Assembly (NCBI GenBank): GCA_905214795.1
Contig: CAJMNM010000001.1
Span: forward strand, 1-64,000
Direction: 5' to 3'
Length of the DNA: 64,000 bases
Source: an uncultured bacterium
GTDB taxonomy: Bacteria > Bacteroidota > Bacteroidia > Bacteroidales > Bacteroidaceae
The notes below the pieces were generated by a model, which saw only the letters and a list, made by a program, of their open reading frames with translations, made no database searches and was not told where the DNA came from. The position numbers and the translations under genes were made by a program. Within the stretch, counting starts at the first letter, position 1; every line of letters starts with the position of its first letter. Positions 47,221 through 55,440 of this stretch are shown here, in pieces.

Positions 47221-47228
47221 CAAATGTA
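47221..47228 (-). promoter_or_regulatory. -7 box of the GDPD gene
   Basis: Minus-strand TACATTTG, 21 bases before the ATG at 47200. Confidence 0.5.
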
Positions 47229-47506
47229 AAATCTATATATATCTATTGCTACTATAAATCGTTCAAAAATTAACATTTTGGAACCAAGAAATAATTTACA
47301 GGACTAAATCGGGGTATAATGTTCAAATATTATTTTTGCATTTACAGAAACTCAAAACATACAACATATCCATAAGATACATGTCATACCCCGACCTAAG
47401 CACAACAGTTATCTTTAGAAGAGAGACATCTGAATGACTTAGCCCCCTTTTTCGCATACACAGTAGCCAAGCCCCTGCTGAGGTGCAGGAAAAAGAACAA
47501 TAAAAT
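47229..47506. other. intergenic spacer with an orphan promoter-like box and inverted repeat
   Basis: Inverted repeat TCGGGGTAT (47309-47317) / ATACCCCGA (47386-47394) brackets a plus-strand TATTTTTG box (47331-47338). Only an 18-codon frame (47381-47437) follows. This could be an operator or a small RNA start; no gene is supported. Confidence 0.35.
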
Positions 47507-47534
47507 AGCCTCAAATACATGATGTATTGAGGCT
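47507..47534 (-). terminator. terminator after the AsnC-type regulator
   Basis: AGCCTCA (47507-47513) pairs with TGAGGCT (47528-47534), extended inward by ATACAT/ATGTAT with one bulged base. On the minus strand a T-rich tract follows. Confidence 0.7.
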
Positions 47535-47600
47535 TCTATATACAATTAGTAAAAACAATTAGAGACAGATACATATTTCCGGCCGGGAAGCCCAAGCATA

Positions 47601-48137
47601 TTAAGCTTCTTCATTCTCCTTAGCCTCTTCCTCTATTTCTGACTCGTTCTCTGCTTCAGCTCTGGCAGGTCTTTCAAATACAGGAATCGGCATCTGGCGC
47701 TTGATAGCCTCATGGAAAGAGATTATCGTTTCTGATCTTTGCAGTCCTAACGGCTGCAACTTATCATGAATTATGCTTAACATGTGATTATTATTCCGCG
47801 CATAGATTTTAATAAACATGTCATAATCACCGGTTGTATAATGACATTCCACCACTTCGGGAATATGCTGCAACTCTTCAACGACACGGTCAAAATCAGA
47901 CGGATCTTTCAAAAAGAGTCCTACAAACGCACATGTTTCGTAACCGATACGCTCTGGTTCGAGAATAAACTGCGACCCCTTAAGAACCCCAATTCTTGTC
48001 AGTTTCTGAATACGCTGATGTATTGCAGCTCCTGAAACATGACAGGCACGAGCAACTTCAAGAAACGGAATACGGGCATTATCAGCAATCAATCGAAGAA
48101 TCTGCTCATCTAGAGCATCCAAATTTGCAATACTCAT
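47601..48137 (-). CDS. Lrp/AsnC-family transcriptional regulator
   Basis: 178 residues. N-terminal winged HTH (about 5-65, LDALDEQILRLIADNARIPFLEVARACHVSGAAIHQRIQKL) and C-terminal RAM ligand-binding domain (about 70-150, VVECHYTTGDYDMFIKIYARN). Beyond the usual end of the family it has about 25 extra residues that are almost all Glu/Ala/Asn (AEAENESEIEEEAKENEEA), an acidic tail. Probably a local or global amino-acid-responsive regulator. Monocistronic, -7 box TAAATTTG at 48159-48166. Confidence 0.93.
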   Translation of the reverse strand: MSIANLDALDEQILRLIADNARIPFLEVARACHVSGAAIHQRIQKLTRIGVLKGSQFILEPERIGYETCAFVGLFLKDPSDFDRVVEELQHIPEVVECHYTTGDYDMFIKIYARNNNHMLSIIHDKLQPLGLQRSETIISFHEAIKRQMPIPVFERPARAEAENESEIEEEAKENEEA

Positions 48138-48158
48138 AAATAAATCAATTTAGTTGTG

Positions 48159-48166
48159 CAAATTTA
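48159..48166 (-). promoter_or_regulatory. -7 box of the AsnC-type gene
   Basis: Minus-strand TAAATTTG, 22 bases before the ATG at 48137. Confidence 0.5.
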
Positions 48167-48201
48167 ATGAAAAAACAGGGATTAAAATAGTAGGATATAA
48201 A

Positions 48202-48237
48202 AAAAACGGTATCTTTTATAACAAAGATACCGTTTTT
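48202..48237 (-). terminator. terminator after the exbD genes
   Basis: Perfect 14-bp stem, 48202-48215 with 48224-48237, 8-base loop, A-run and T-run on its two sides. It ends the exbB-exbD operon 9 bases past the last stop. Confidence 0.88.
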
Positions 48238-48245
48238 ATAATGTT

Positions 48246-48704
48246 TTAATTACGCTTTGTAGCTGAATAATTAATCTTCAAGGCCCATGACTTTCTCAAG
48301 ACTTGCTTGATATCTGTCACAATACCCATCTGGGTTTTCTCATCAATCTTCAAAGATACCGTCTGCGCTGTCTGGTCAACCATTGTTGAACGTTCCTCAG
48401 CAATGAAGTCCATAACCTCACGTGGTTCTGCAAATTTATCATTTAACTGAATACGTGTTCCTGAACCCATTGAAGGACGCAGCTGATCTGTCGGAGGACC
48501 TACATAAATGAAAGAAACCGCAGATTTCTTTTCCAACTTCTCAAGCTCTGTACCACTAGGTACGGTGAACTTTACTTTCAGAGTCACTTCACGCATTGTT
48601 GTTACAATCATGAAGAAGAACAGAATAGTAAAAATCAAGTCAGGAAGTGACGAAGTATTCAATTCGGGCATCTCTCTTTCCCGTCCGTTATTAAATCTAC
48701 TCAT
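48246..48704 (-). CDS. exbD: ExbD/TolR-family protein (second copy)
   Basis: 152 residues: a short cytoplasmic N-terminus (RFNNGREREMPELNTSSLPDLIF) with the membrane Asp (SSLPD) of the proton path, one membrane helix (about 22-42), and a periplasmic domain. Together with ExbB it forms the proton-driven motor that powers TonB. It shares one base with the upstream exbD, so translation is coupled. Two different ExbD proteins per operon are common in Bacteroidales and may form mixed complexes. Confidence 0.93.
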   Translation of the reverse strand: MSRFNNGREREMPELNTSSLPDLIFTILFFFMIVTTMREVTLKVKFTVPSGTELEKLEKKSAVSFIYVGPPTDQLRPSMGSGTRIQLNDKFAEPREVMDFIAEERSTMVDQTAQTVSLKIDEKTQMGIVTDIKQVLRKSWALKINYSATKRN

Positions 48705-49294
48705 TAGTTAGTCCCTCCATAATTTTTAGGTTCTGCCTCTGAAATCTTCTGAGGATAATATTCGCGGATAGCAGCCTGCTGCTCTTCTGATAAGGCAGCA
48801 TAAACTTTTCCGAATTTAGCCTTACTTAGTTCGTCGCGCAACTCGTTGTATGCTCTAATCAATTCGTTCTGCACCTGGAAATACACATTGTATGGCGTAC
48901 CACGGTCTGTTTGCACTGAAATCACATGCTTATCCGTAATGGCACACTGTCCAAGCAATGGAATATTCTTCAAGTGCTTCTCCGGCAGATTAGGGCGGTT
49001 TTCCTCGTTCTTGACGAATTCTTTTGCTCTGTCACACAACTGGGTAATTTCTATAAAGTCATCACCGCACAGCAAATTACCAGCCGAGTTTACACGCACT
49101 TTCAACACATTTCTTTCCTTTACGTCAATCTGTGCATCCTCTTGATTCTCTTCCGGTGGAGGCGGTAAACGTCTTGCCAGACCTGAGTCTGTATCCATAG
49201 AAGTCGTCACAAGGAAGAAGATGAGCAAAATGAAAGAAATGTCAGCCGTTGAACTGGCGTTCAATCCAGGAACTTTTCTTTTCTTTCTTGCCAT
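48704..49294 (-). CDS. exbD: ExbD/TolR-family protein (first copy)
   Basis: 196 residues. MARKKRKVPGLNASSTADISFILLIFFLV carries the conserved Asp (TADIS) of the proton channel in the single membrane helix. The periplasmic part is longer than in the second copy, with a PPPPE stretch and a C-terminal extension about 145-196. Part of exbB-hypothetical-exbD-exbD. It partners with ExbB to energise TonB at SusC-type receptors. Confidence 0.93.
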   Translation of the reverse strand: MARKKRKVPGLNASSTADISFILLIFFLVTTSMDTDSGLARRLPPPPEENQEDAQIDVKERNVLKVRVNSAGNLLCGDDFIEITQLCDRAKEFVKNEENRPNLPEKHLKNIPLLGQCAITDKHVISVQTDRGTPYNVYFQVQNELIRAYNELRDELSKAKFGKVYAALSEEQQAAIREYYPQKISEAEPKNYGGTN

Positions 49295-49315
49295 ACTTTC
49301 TTAATTAGACGTAAT

Positions 49316-49804
49316 TTACTTTTTATTTTTTCTCATCAATCCTGTCATGTTCAGCACTACAGCCAAAGTAGTCAATGCCATCATGATATAGATTGAAATC
49401 AAGAACATATCAGTAACTGTTACCATTGTAGCAGAAGTTACAGTACCGTCAGCTGCAGTGAATTCAGTTTCGTTCAAGTTAGTCAGTAAACCTACGAGCA
49501 AAGAAACGACCATCAACACGAATGAGATAACGCTTACTTTTCCACCCGGCACGCCACTGACATCTTCACCGTTTCCTCCCATTGAAGACTTAATACCACG
49601 AACAATACTCCAAATGGCAAGAAGACATGTTACAAAGAACATACCATACATCAACCACATCAAACCTTCCGTACAGTAAGGTGCATTATAATCACCTTGC
49701 GGATTATCATATCCATATCCGAAGAATGCCGCAAAGACTACAATAATAATTGCAAAGCAGGCATAAAGGACATAGTATGACGTCATATATTTTTTTGCCG
49801 CCAT
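49316..49804 (-). CDS. four-helix membrane protein of the exb operon
   Basis: 162 residues, function unknown. Four hydrophobic segments are clear (about 10-32, 48-70, 92-110, 130-150), with a short glycine-rich loop (GGNGEDVSGVPGG) between the second and third. It lies 8 bases after exbB and 21 before exbD, a conserved position in Bacteroidales exb operons, suggesting an accessory subunit of the proton motor, but this is inference from context only. Confidence 0.8.
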   Translation of the reverse strand: MAAKKYMTSYYVLYACFAIIIVVFAAFFGYGYDNPQGDYNAPYCTEGLMWLMYGMFFVTCLLAIWSIVRGIKSSMGGNGEDVSGVPGGKVSVISFVLMVVSLLVGLLTNLNETEFTAADGTVTSATMVTVTDMFLISIYIMMALTTLAVVLNMTGLMRKNKK

Positions 49805-49812
49805 GTTGCTAA

Positions 49813-50634
49813 TTATTTTTTCAAGTTATACTTCATGCACATATCCAACAGTGAGATTGTTGCCTCTTCCATGTTAGAAGTGATTTCCTCAATCTTTGAC
49901 AGGATATAGTTATAGAATACCTGAAGGATCAAAGCTACGATAATACCAAAGATAGTAGTAATCAAGGCCACCTTCATACCACCTGCAACGACCGTCGGAG
50001 AGATATCACCTGCAGCCTGAATCTGGTCGAAGGCCATAACCATACCGATCACAGTACCCAAGAATCCGAGTGACGGAGCCATTGCGATAAACAATGTGAT
50101 CCATGAGCAACCTTTCTCCAAATAACCGGCCTGAACGCTACCATAAGCAGTAACTGAACGCTCTACGTCTTCAACACCTTCGTTGAAACGCATCAAACCC
50201 TGATAGCAGATAGAAGCAACAGGACCACGAGTGTCACGGCAAATGTTCTTTGCGCCTTCCAAATCACCGGCTTTCAATTTCTCTTCAATTTCAGCCATCA
50301 ACTTCTTTGAATTGATTTCTGCAAGGCTCAAATAAATGATACGCTCGATGCAGAATGCCAAACCAAATACCAATGCGATAGCAACCAATGACATAAAGCC
50401 TGCATCACCTTCGATAAACTTGGTCTTCAATTCCTTGTGGATACTTACCTGTTCTACAGCAGGCTCTTCAGCAGGAGCTTCTGTTTCTGCTACAGCAGCA
50501 GTATCAACAGCTGCAGAGTCCACTGCTACTGAATCTGTAACAACGGCAGCAGAATCTTCTTGTGCCATCATCGACTGAGTCGCACCAAAAGTGAAGACTC
50601 CGAACATCGCAATAATTGCAAAAAACTTTTTCAT
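49813..50634 (-). CDS. exbB: ExbB/TolQ-family proton channel protein
   Basis: 273 residues. A signal-like first helix (about 1-24) is followed by an unusual Ala/Val/Asp/Glu-rich periplasmic stretch (about 25-65) made of imperfect VDSAAVDTA-type repeats. Then come the MotA/TolQ/ExbB core: helix about 80-103, cytoplasmic domain, and two helices with MAPSLGFLGTVIGMV and MKVALITTIFGIIVALILQ. It forms the pentamer around ExbD that converts proton flow into TonB motion. First gene of the exb operon; tRNA-Ser lies directly upstream. Confidence 0.94.
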   Translation of the reverse strand: MKKFFAIIAMFGVFTFGATQSMMAQEDSAAVVTDSVAVDSAAVDTAAVAETEAPAEEPAVEQVSIHKELKTKFIEGDAGFMSLVAIALVFGLAFCIERIIYLSLAEINSKKLMAEIEEKLKAGDLEGAKNICRDTRGPVASICYQGLMRFNEGVEDVERSVTAYGSVQAGYLEKGCSWITLFIAMAPSLGFLGTVIGMVMAFDQIQAAGDISPTVVAGGMKVALITTIFGIIVALILQVFYNYILSKIEEITSNMEEATISLLDMCMKYNLKK

Positions 50635-50696
50635 TGTGTGTCTAAATTTTAAGATTAATTATTAAATTAAATTTATTTATTCCTTAAATTATTTTG

Positions 50697-50784
50697 CGGA
50701 GAGAGGGGGATTCGAACCCCCGATACGCTTTAGACGTATACACGCTTTCCAGGCGTGCCTCTTCAACCACTCGAGCATCTCTCC
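50697..50784 (-). tRNA. tRNA-Ser (anticodon GGA)
   Basis: 88 bases without an encoded CCA. The acceptor GGAGAGA (50784-50778) pairs with TCTCTCC (50704-50698). The anticodon loop CTGGAAA sits between CACGC and GCGTG, giving GGA (UCC/UCU serine codons). A long variable arm (TATACGTC/TAAAGCGTA region) and GGTTCGAATCC T-arm are present. A promoter-like GTAATTTG lies just upstream at 50796-50803. Confidence 0.96.
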
Positions 50785-50931
50785 CTAAAACGGGCGCAAA
50801 TTACTAAAAAAATATGATATCCGCCCTATTTCAGCTACAAAAATATTCTTTTTTTTCTGGACTTACACCATATAATTAAAAAAAAGTTTCAACCTGAGTA
50901 AAAAAAATAACTCTTAACACATTCCAATGCC

Positions 50932-51711
50932 TTATTTCACATTTACGAAGACACGTAAGGCGTTCTGAAAAGTCTGTTCAGCCACCGTTTCCACCGGGAG
51001 CCGGTAAATATCCGCAAGCTTTTCCAGAGTTCTTACAATATAGGCACTCTCATTGCGTTTTCCCCGGAAAGGAACCGGTGCCAAATAAGGCGAATCGGTT
51101 TCAAGCACTATGCGTTCCAACGGTACACCGGCCAAGGCCTCAGGTAAGGTGGATTTTTTAAATGTCAATACACCGTTAATTCCCAGCATAAAGCCGTCAA
51201 ATCCAAGAAGCTGAGATGCCTCTTCCGCGTTTCCGCAGAAACTGTGAAACACCCCGGAGAGTTTTTTCCCTTTATATGGTTCAAGAATATTTACCAATTC
51301 CGTATGAGCCGAACGAGAATGTATCATCAGGGGAAGTTCATATTTAACCGCCCAGTTTATCTGTCGGTCAAAAGCCTCCTGCTGCTCGTTGTAGAGAGTC
51401 CTGTCCCAATAATAGTCCAGTCCCACCTCGCCTATCCCAATAAAAGGATGACAACTTCGGAGCATACGCTCCATTCCATCCAATGTTGTCAAATAGTCTG
51501 ACGTTAAATCAGTGGGATGCAATCCCAGCATGGGATAAAAGAAACCGGGATAATCCCGGCAAAGTTCCAACATCCGAGGAATGCTTTCGTCATTGATATT
51601 GGGCAGGAATATTTTTTCCACACCGGCTTCCTTTGCTCTCGCGACTACATCGGGAAGGTCATTGTCAAACTCCTCACCAAAAAGATGCGAATGCGTATCT
51701 ATAATTCTCAT
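50932..51711 (-). CDS. TatD-family metal-dependent hydrolase
   Basis: 259 residues. DTHSHL (D5, H7, H9), EVGLDYYWD with the metal-bridging Glu near 97, MIHSRSAH near 130, HSFCGNAEEA near 155 and ETDSPYLAP near 207 are the amidohydrolase-type metal motifs of TatD DNases. Members are 3'-5' exonucleases or deoxyribonucleases in the cytosol. It starts 3 bases after the prenyl synthase stop, so the two form an operon. Confidence 0.95.
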   Translation of the reverse strand: MRIIDTHSHLFGEEFDNDLPDVVARAKEAGVEKIFLPNINDESIPRMLELCRDYPGFFYPMLGLHPTDLTSDYLTTLDGMERMLRSCHPFIGIGEVGLDYYWDRTLYNEQQEAFDRQINWAVKYELPLMIHSRSAHTELVNILEPYKGKKLSGVFHSFCGNAEEASQLLGFDGFMLGINGVLTFKKSTLPEALAGVPLERIVLETDSPYLAPVPFRGKRNESAYIVRTLEKLADIYRLPVETVAEQTFQNALRVFVNVK

Positions 51712-51714
51712 TCC

Positions 51715-52704
51715 TTATGACTTTCTGTCCAGCAACGTATCCACCATCTCACGCAGACAGACCTTACGCTCTGACGGAAGTTCCACCATTTCCAGATATC
51801 TCTCAGCCTCCTCAAAATAGGCTTTAATCTTATCCTCACATAATCCGCCTACACCAATCTCATCATAGAGCGCGGTCACGGCCGTTATTTTATCCGCCGG
51901 TTCATAACTTCCCTCTTCTGCTCCTATCCAACTGCTCAACTCAGCACGCTGTCTTTCGTCCGCATTCAAGAAGGCATTTATCAACATGTAAGTTTTCTTA
52001 TTACATAAAATGTCACCACCTATTTTCTTACCGAAAACAGCCGGATCGCCATACACATCAAGAAAGTCATCCTGCAACTGGAAGGCAAGTCCGATACATT
52101 CACCATACTTATACAGCAACTCGGCATCACGCGCCGGCGCACCGGCCAATATCGCTCCCATTTTCAAGGCGCAAGCCAGCAACACAGACGTTTTCAGACG
52201 AATCATTTCAATATACTCGTCCTCACTCACATCATTCCGTGTTTCAAACTCCATGTCATACTGCTGCCCCTCGCCAATCTCCAACGCCGTTTCTGTAAAT
52301 AAGGAAAGTACAGCCTGCATCTTATCCGGTTCGCAGCGTTGCATATACTTATAAGCCAGCACCAGCATGGAATCACCGCTCAGGATGGCAGCGTTGTCGC
52401 TCCACTTCTTATGTACAGTCTGTTTCCCGCGGCGAAGTTCCGCCTTATCCATCAAATCGTCATGCAACAACGTATAGTTATGATAAACTTCTATCCCCAA
52501 TGCCTGAAAATAGATTTTCTCTATATCCTCCCGATAAAGGTTATATGCCAACAACATAAACACCGGACGGATTCTCTTGCCGCCCAAACCCAAGACATAA
52601 CGGATTGGCGCATACAGACTATAAGGCGGGCGCTCAAAATCCAGTTTCTCAAGCTCGCAGTTCACCTGCTTCAAAAGTTCGTTCCACTTATACATAGCTG
52701 TCAT
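51715..52704 (-). CDS. polyprenyl (trans-isoprenyl diphosphate) synthase
   Basis: About 329 residues; ATG at 52695 (MYKWNELL) is an alternative start. The first Asp-rich motif HDDLMD (81-86) and the second QDDFLD (about 216-221) that bind Mg-diphosphate are intact, as are GGKRIRPVF and RRGKQTVH. It condenses isopentenyl diphosphate onto allylic primers; the chain length (farnesyl, geranylgeranyl or longer) cannot be read with confidence. Operon with tatD. Confidence 0.93.
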   Translation of the reverse strand: MTAMYKWNELLKQVNCELEKLDFERPPYSLYAPIRYVLGLGGKRIRPVFMLLAYNLYREDIEKIYFQALGIEVYHNYTLLHDDLMDKAELRRGKQTVHKKWSDNAAILSGDSMLVLAYKYMQRCEPDKMQAVLSLFTETALEIGEGQQYDMEFETRNDVSEDEYIEMIRLKTSVLLACALKMGAILAGAPARDAELLYKYGECIGLAFQLQDDFLDVYGDPAVFGKKIGGDILCNKKTYMLINAFLNADERQRAELSSWIGAEEGSYEPADKITAVTALYDEIGVGGLCEDKIKAYFEEAERYLEMVELPSERKVCLREMVDTLLDRKS

Positions 52705-52754
52705 TTACTAAAAAAGGCTGCAAAGTTGCAGCCTTAATTATTTATATTTCTTTT

Positions 52755-53465
52755 TTATTGCAATCTAAAGTTCACAGGCAAAGTAAACTTCACACGTACC
52801 GGTTTACCTCTCTGACGTCCCGGCTGCCATTTAGGCATTTTCTTCAGCACGCGCTCAGCTTCTTTTGACAAATAAGGGTCCGGACTTCTCATAATCTTGA
52901 TATCTACAATAGAACCGTCCTTATTAACCACGAACTGTGCATAAACACGTCCCTGAATACCTTGTTCCTGACAGATTGAAGGATACTTGATGTTTTCAGC
53001 CAACCATTTCATCAAAGCTTCATCACCACCCGGGAAGCGAGGATTTTCTTCTACCACATCATAAATGATATTTTCGTCAACTTCCTCAACTACCGGACCT
53101 ACCGGACCTGTTGCTACAGGTGTTCCTGTACCTGTTGTATTTGTTGTAATAGCCTGATTGACTTCCTCGGTTGTCTCAACCTCTTCCTCAACCAATTCGG
53201 TTTCATTATCAACAATATTCAAAACCTCGGCAATTTTAGGCGCTGCTGCTGGAGGCGGAGCTGCCACTTCTTCCTGATGTGAGATAGGAATCATATCCTC
53301 CTCATACGTACTTTCAAATACCGGTTCCAGTTCCTCTATCTTCCTATCTGTCTGCGTCCATTCAAACGCAACAAACATGGCAGCTAAAGTCAACACATAA
53401 CCGATGAGCAAACCTGTTCCTTTTTTGCCCTCAAGGTCCGCCTTTAGTGATTTTTTAACTTCCAT
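52755..53465 (-). CDS. TonB-family energy transducer
   Basis: 236 residues. A cytoplasmic N-terminus (MEVKKSLKADLEGKKG), one membrane helix (about 17-35), an acidic/Pro-Ala periplasmic spacer (about 45-130) with Glu/Val and Thr/Gly repeats, and a C-terminal TonB domain (about 145-236): YPSICQEQGIQGRVYAQFVVNKDG, KEAERVLKKMPKWQPGRQRGKPVRVKFTLPVNF. It transmits ExbB/ExbD energy to SusC-type receptors. It lies 50 bases upstream of the prenyl synthase gene and has a TACATTTG box at 53503-53510. Confidence 0.95.
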   Translation of the reverse strand: MEVKKSLKADLEGKKGTGLLIGYVLTLAAMFVAFEWTQTDRKIEELEPVFESTYEEDMIPISHQEEVAAPPPAAAPKIAEVLNIVDNETELVEEEVETTEEVNQAITTNTTGTGTPVATGPVGPVVEEVDENIIYDVVEENPRFPGGDEALMKWLAENIKYPSICQEQGIQGRVYAQFVVNKDGSIVDIKIMRSPDPYLSKEAERVLKKMPKWQPGRQRGKPVRVKFTLPVNFRLQ

Positions 53466-53502
53466 AATATTATTAGCTTTTTACGTATTCTTCATAACGG
53501 GA

Positions 53503-53510
53503 CAAATGTA
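53503..53510 (-). promoter_or_regulatory. -7 box of the TonB gene
   Basis: Minus-strand TACATTTG, 38 bases before the ATG at 53465. A second minus-strand box TATATTTG lies at 53641-53648. Confidence 0.5.
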
Positions 53511-53671
53511 ACACATTTTTTTCTATGTACACGCATCTTGACTCGTTTTTTTTTCTTTTCAAAGATATTTTTTTAGTCCTGCACCCTAAAGCAGGTTTCT
53601 TCTCGTTATATATTTGCGTGTTCAATTTTGAAATAACGCACAAATATAATTCAGTTTTTTTAAAATTAATG

Positions 53672-53679
53672 TATCTTTG
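53672..53679 (+). promoter_or_regulatory. -7 box of the porQ-cmk-ispH operon
   Basis: TATCTTTG, 20 bases before the porQ ATG. A second plus-strand TATATTTG is at 53609-53616. Confidence 0.55.
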
Positions 53680-53698
53680 ACGATAAAAATATGCAAAT

Positions 53699-54676
53699 AT
53701 GAGAAAAGCGGCAGCATTTTTACTCTATATTACATTCTTTTTAACCACAGCGCGGGCTCAAGAAGGAAATTCGGTTTTCAATTTCCTCGAGTTGCCCAAC
53801 TCTTCACATGCCGCTGCTTTAGGTGGTCAGAATATCTCGTTAATAGCAGACGACGCGTCATTAATATTCAACAATCCGGCCCTGCTGTCTTCTGTAAGCG
53901 ACAAGACCCTGAATCTCAATTTCATGACCTACATGCAAGGCAGCAATGTGGCCAGCGCCGCGTTCACGAAGATTACCGGCGAGCGGTCAACCTTCGGTGT
54001 TACAGCACAATACGTCCACTACGGTTCGATGAAAGAAACAACGGCTGCAAACGAAATAATCGGTACGTTTTCTGCCATGGATATGGCATTAAGCGGTATG
54101 TATGCCTACAACCTGACCGACCGTTGGGCCGGTGGCGCAACCGGGAAATTCATCTATTCCAAATACGGCGACTACTCGTCCATCGGCCTGGCCGTAGACC
54201 TCGGACTCAATTATTATAATGAGGAAAAAGCATTCTCCTTCTCTGCGGTCGCCCGCAATCTGGGCGGACAGGTCAAAGCCTTCGGCGACGTGCATGAGCG
54301 CATCCCGTTTTCCTTGCAGATGGGATTCACAAAAACATTCGACCATGCTCCGTTACAACTGTCCGTCACGCTGATTGACCTCACCAGATGGAGCAAAGAT
54401 TATTACTTTAATCCCGACAAGGAAATCTCGGGCGGAACATTATTGATGAACCATATCGTGGCCGGTGTCGACATTCTGCCTACCGACAACATTTATCTGT
54501 CAGTAGGTTATAATTTCAGGCGGGCCTACGAAATGAAGGTAGCCGGCTCATCGCATTGGGCCGGTATCAGCGCCGGTGCCGGCATACAATTGTCAAGATT
54601 CAAATTCGGCCTGGCATACGCACAGTACCATCTGTCCACGCCCTCACTCATCTTTAATGCCGCATATAGTCTGTAA
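53699..54676 (+). CDS. porQ: PorQ-family outer-membrane beta-barrel protein
   Basis: 325 residues with signal peptide about 1-20 (ending ARAQ). The start FNFLELPNSSHAAALGGQNISLIADDASLIFNNPALL-type segment is the recognisable PorQ/PorV opening, and the rest is a FadL-like 14-strand-type barrel ending in FNAAYSL. PorQ belongs to the type IX secretion attachment complex in Porphyromonas. The porQ-cmk-ispH order is, as I recall, widely kept in Bacteroidales, including species lacking the secretion motor, so function here is uncertain. Confidence 0.87.
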   Translation: MRKAAAFLLYITFFLTTARAQEGNSVFNFLELPNSSHAAALGGQNISLIADDASLIFNNPALLSSVSDKTLNLNFMTYMQGSNVASAAFTKITGERSTFGVTAQYVHYGSMKETTAANEIIGTFSAMDMALSGMYAYNLTDRWAGGATGKFIYSKYGDYSSIGLAVDLGLNYYNEEKAFSFSAVARNLGGQVKAFGDVHERIPFSLQMGFTKTFDHAPLQLSVTLIDLTRWSKDYYFNPDKEISGGTLLMNHIVAGVDILPTDNIYLSVGYNFRRAYEMKVAGSSHWAGISAGAGIQLSRFKFGLAYAQYHLSTPSLIFNAAYSL

Positions 54677-54697
54677 AAACATACAAAACAAAAAGAT

Positions 54698-55390
54698 ATG
54701 AAGAAAATCATTATTGCCATAGACGGCTTTTCATCTTGTGGAAAAAGCACTATGGCCAAAGATCTGGCCAAAGAAATAGGTTACATTTACATAGACAGCG
54801 GCGCCATGTACCGTGCCGTTACATTATATTGCATCGAAAACAATCTGTTCGACGGCGATTTGATTGACAAGACCGCCCTTGAGAAAGCCATGCCCGACAT
54901 ACACATTCAGTTTAAGCTCGACCCTGAAACCAAACGCCCGCAAACCTATCTGAACGGACGTTGTGTGGAGAAAGAGATACGCACGCTGGCCGTCTCACAG
55001 AAAGTCAGCTTTGTTGCCGCACTCGGATTTGTGCGCGAAGCACTGGTCCGTCTTCAGCAGGAAATGGGACGTGAGAAAGGTATTGTCATGGACGGCCGCG
55101 ACATCGGTACGACGGTCTTCCCCGACGCAGAACTTAAAATTTACGTCACAGCCTCTGCCGAGATCCGTGCCCAGCGCCGCTTCGACGAGCTGCAGGCCAA
55201 AGGCGAAAGCGGAAGCTTCGAAGAGATTCTCAAAAACGTGGAAGAACGCGACCGGATTGACATGAACCGCAGCGTCAGCCCCTTGCGCAAGGCAGACGAC
55301 GCCATCACACTGGACAACAGCCATATGACGATAGAAGAACAGAAGCAATGGCTGCTCGACCAATACCGGCACGCAGCCCAGGAAGCTTAA
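54698..55390 (+). CDS. cmk: (d)CMP kinase (cytidylate kinase)
   Basis: 230 residues. P-loop GFSSCGKSTMAKDLA (about 9-23), the YIDSGAMYRAVT substrate segment, DGRDIGTTVFPDAELKIYV (about 129-147) and RRFDELQAKGE with the mobile ATP lid are typical of bacterial Cmk. It phosphorylates CMP and dCMP with ATP. It lies 21 bases after porQ and 50 before ispH, probably one transcript. Confidence 0.96.
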   Translation: MKKIIIAIDGFSSCGKSTMAKDLAKEIGYIYIDSGAMYRAVTLYCIENNLFDGDLIDKTALEKAMPDIHIQFKLDPETKRPQTYLNGRCVEKEIRTLAVSQKVSFVAALGFVREALVRLQQEMGREKGIVMDGRDIGTTVFPDAELKIYVTASAEIRAQRRFDELQAKGESGSFEEILKNVEERDRIDMNRSVSPLRKADDAITLDNSHMTIEEQKQWLLDQYRHAAQEA

Positions 55391-55440
55391 GACCGGTATC
55401 AACCGCAAGGTTTCTCTGTTCAATTAATAATCGTCTTATC

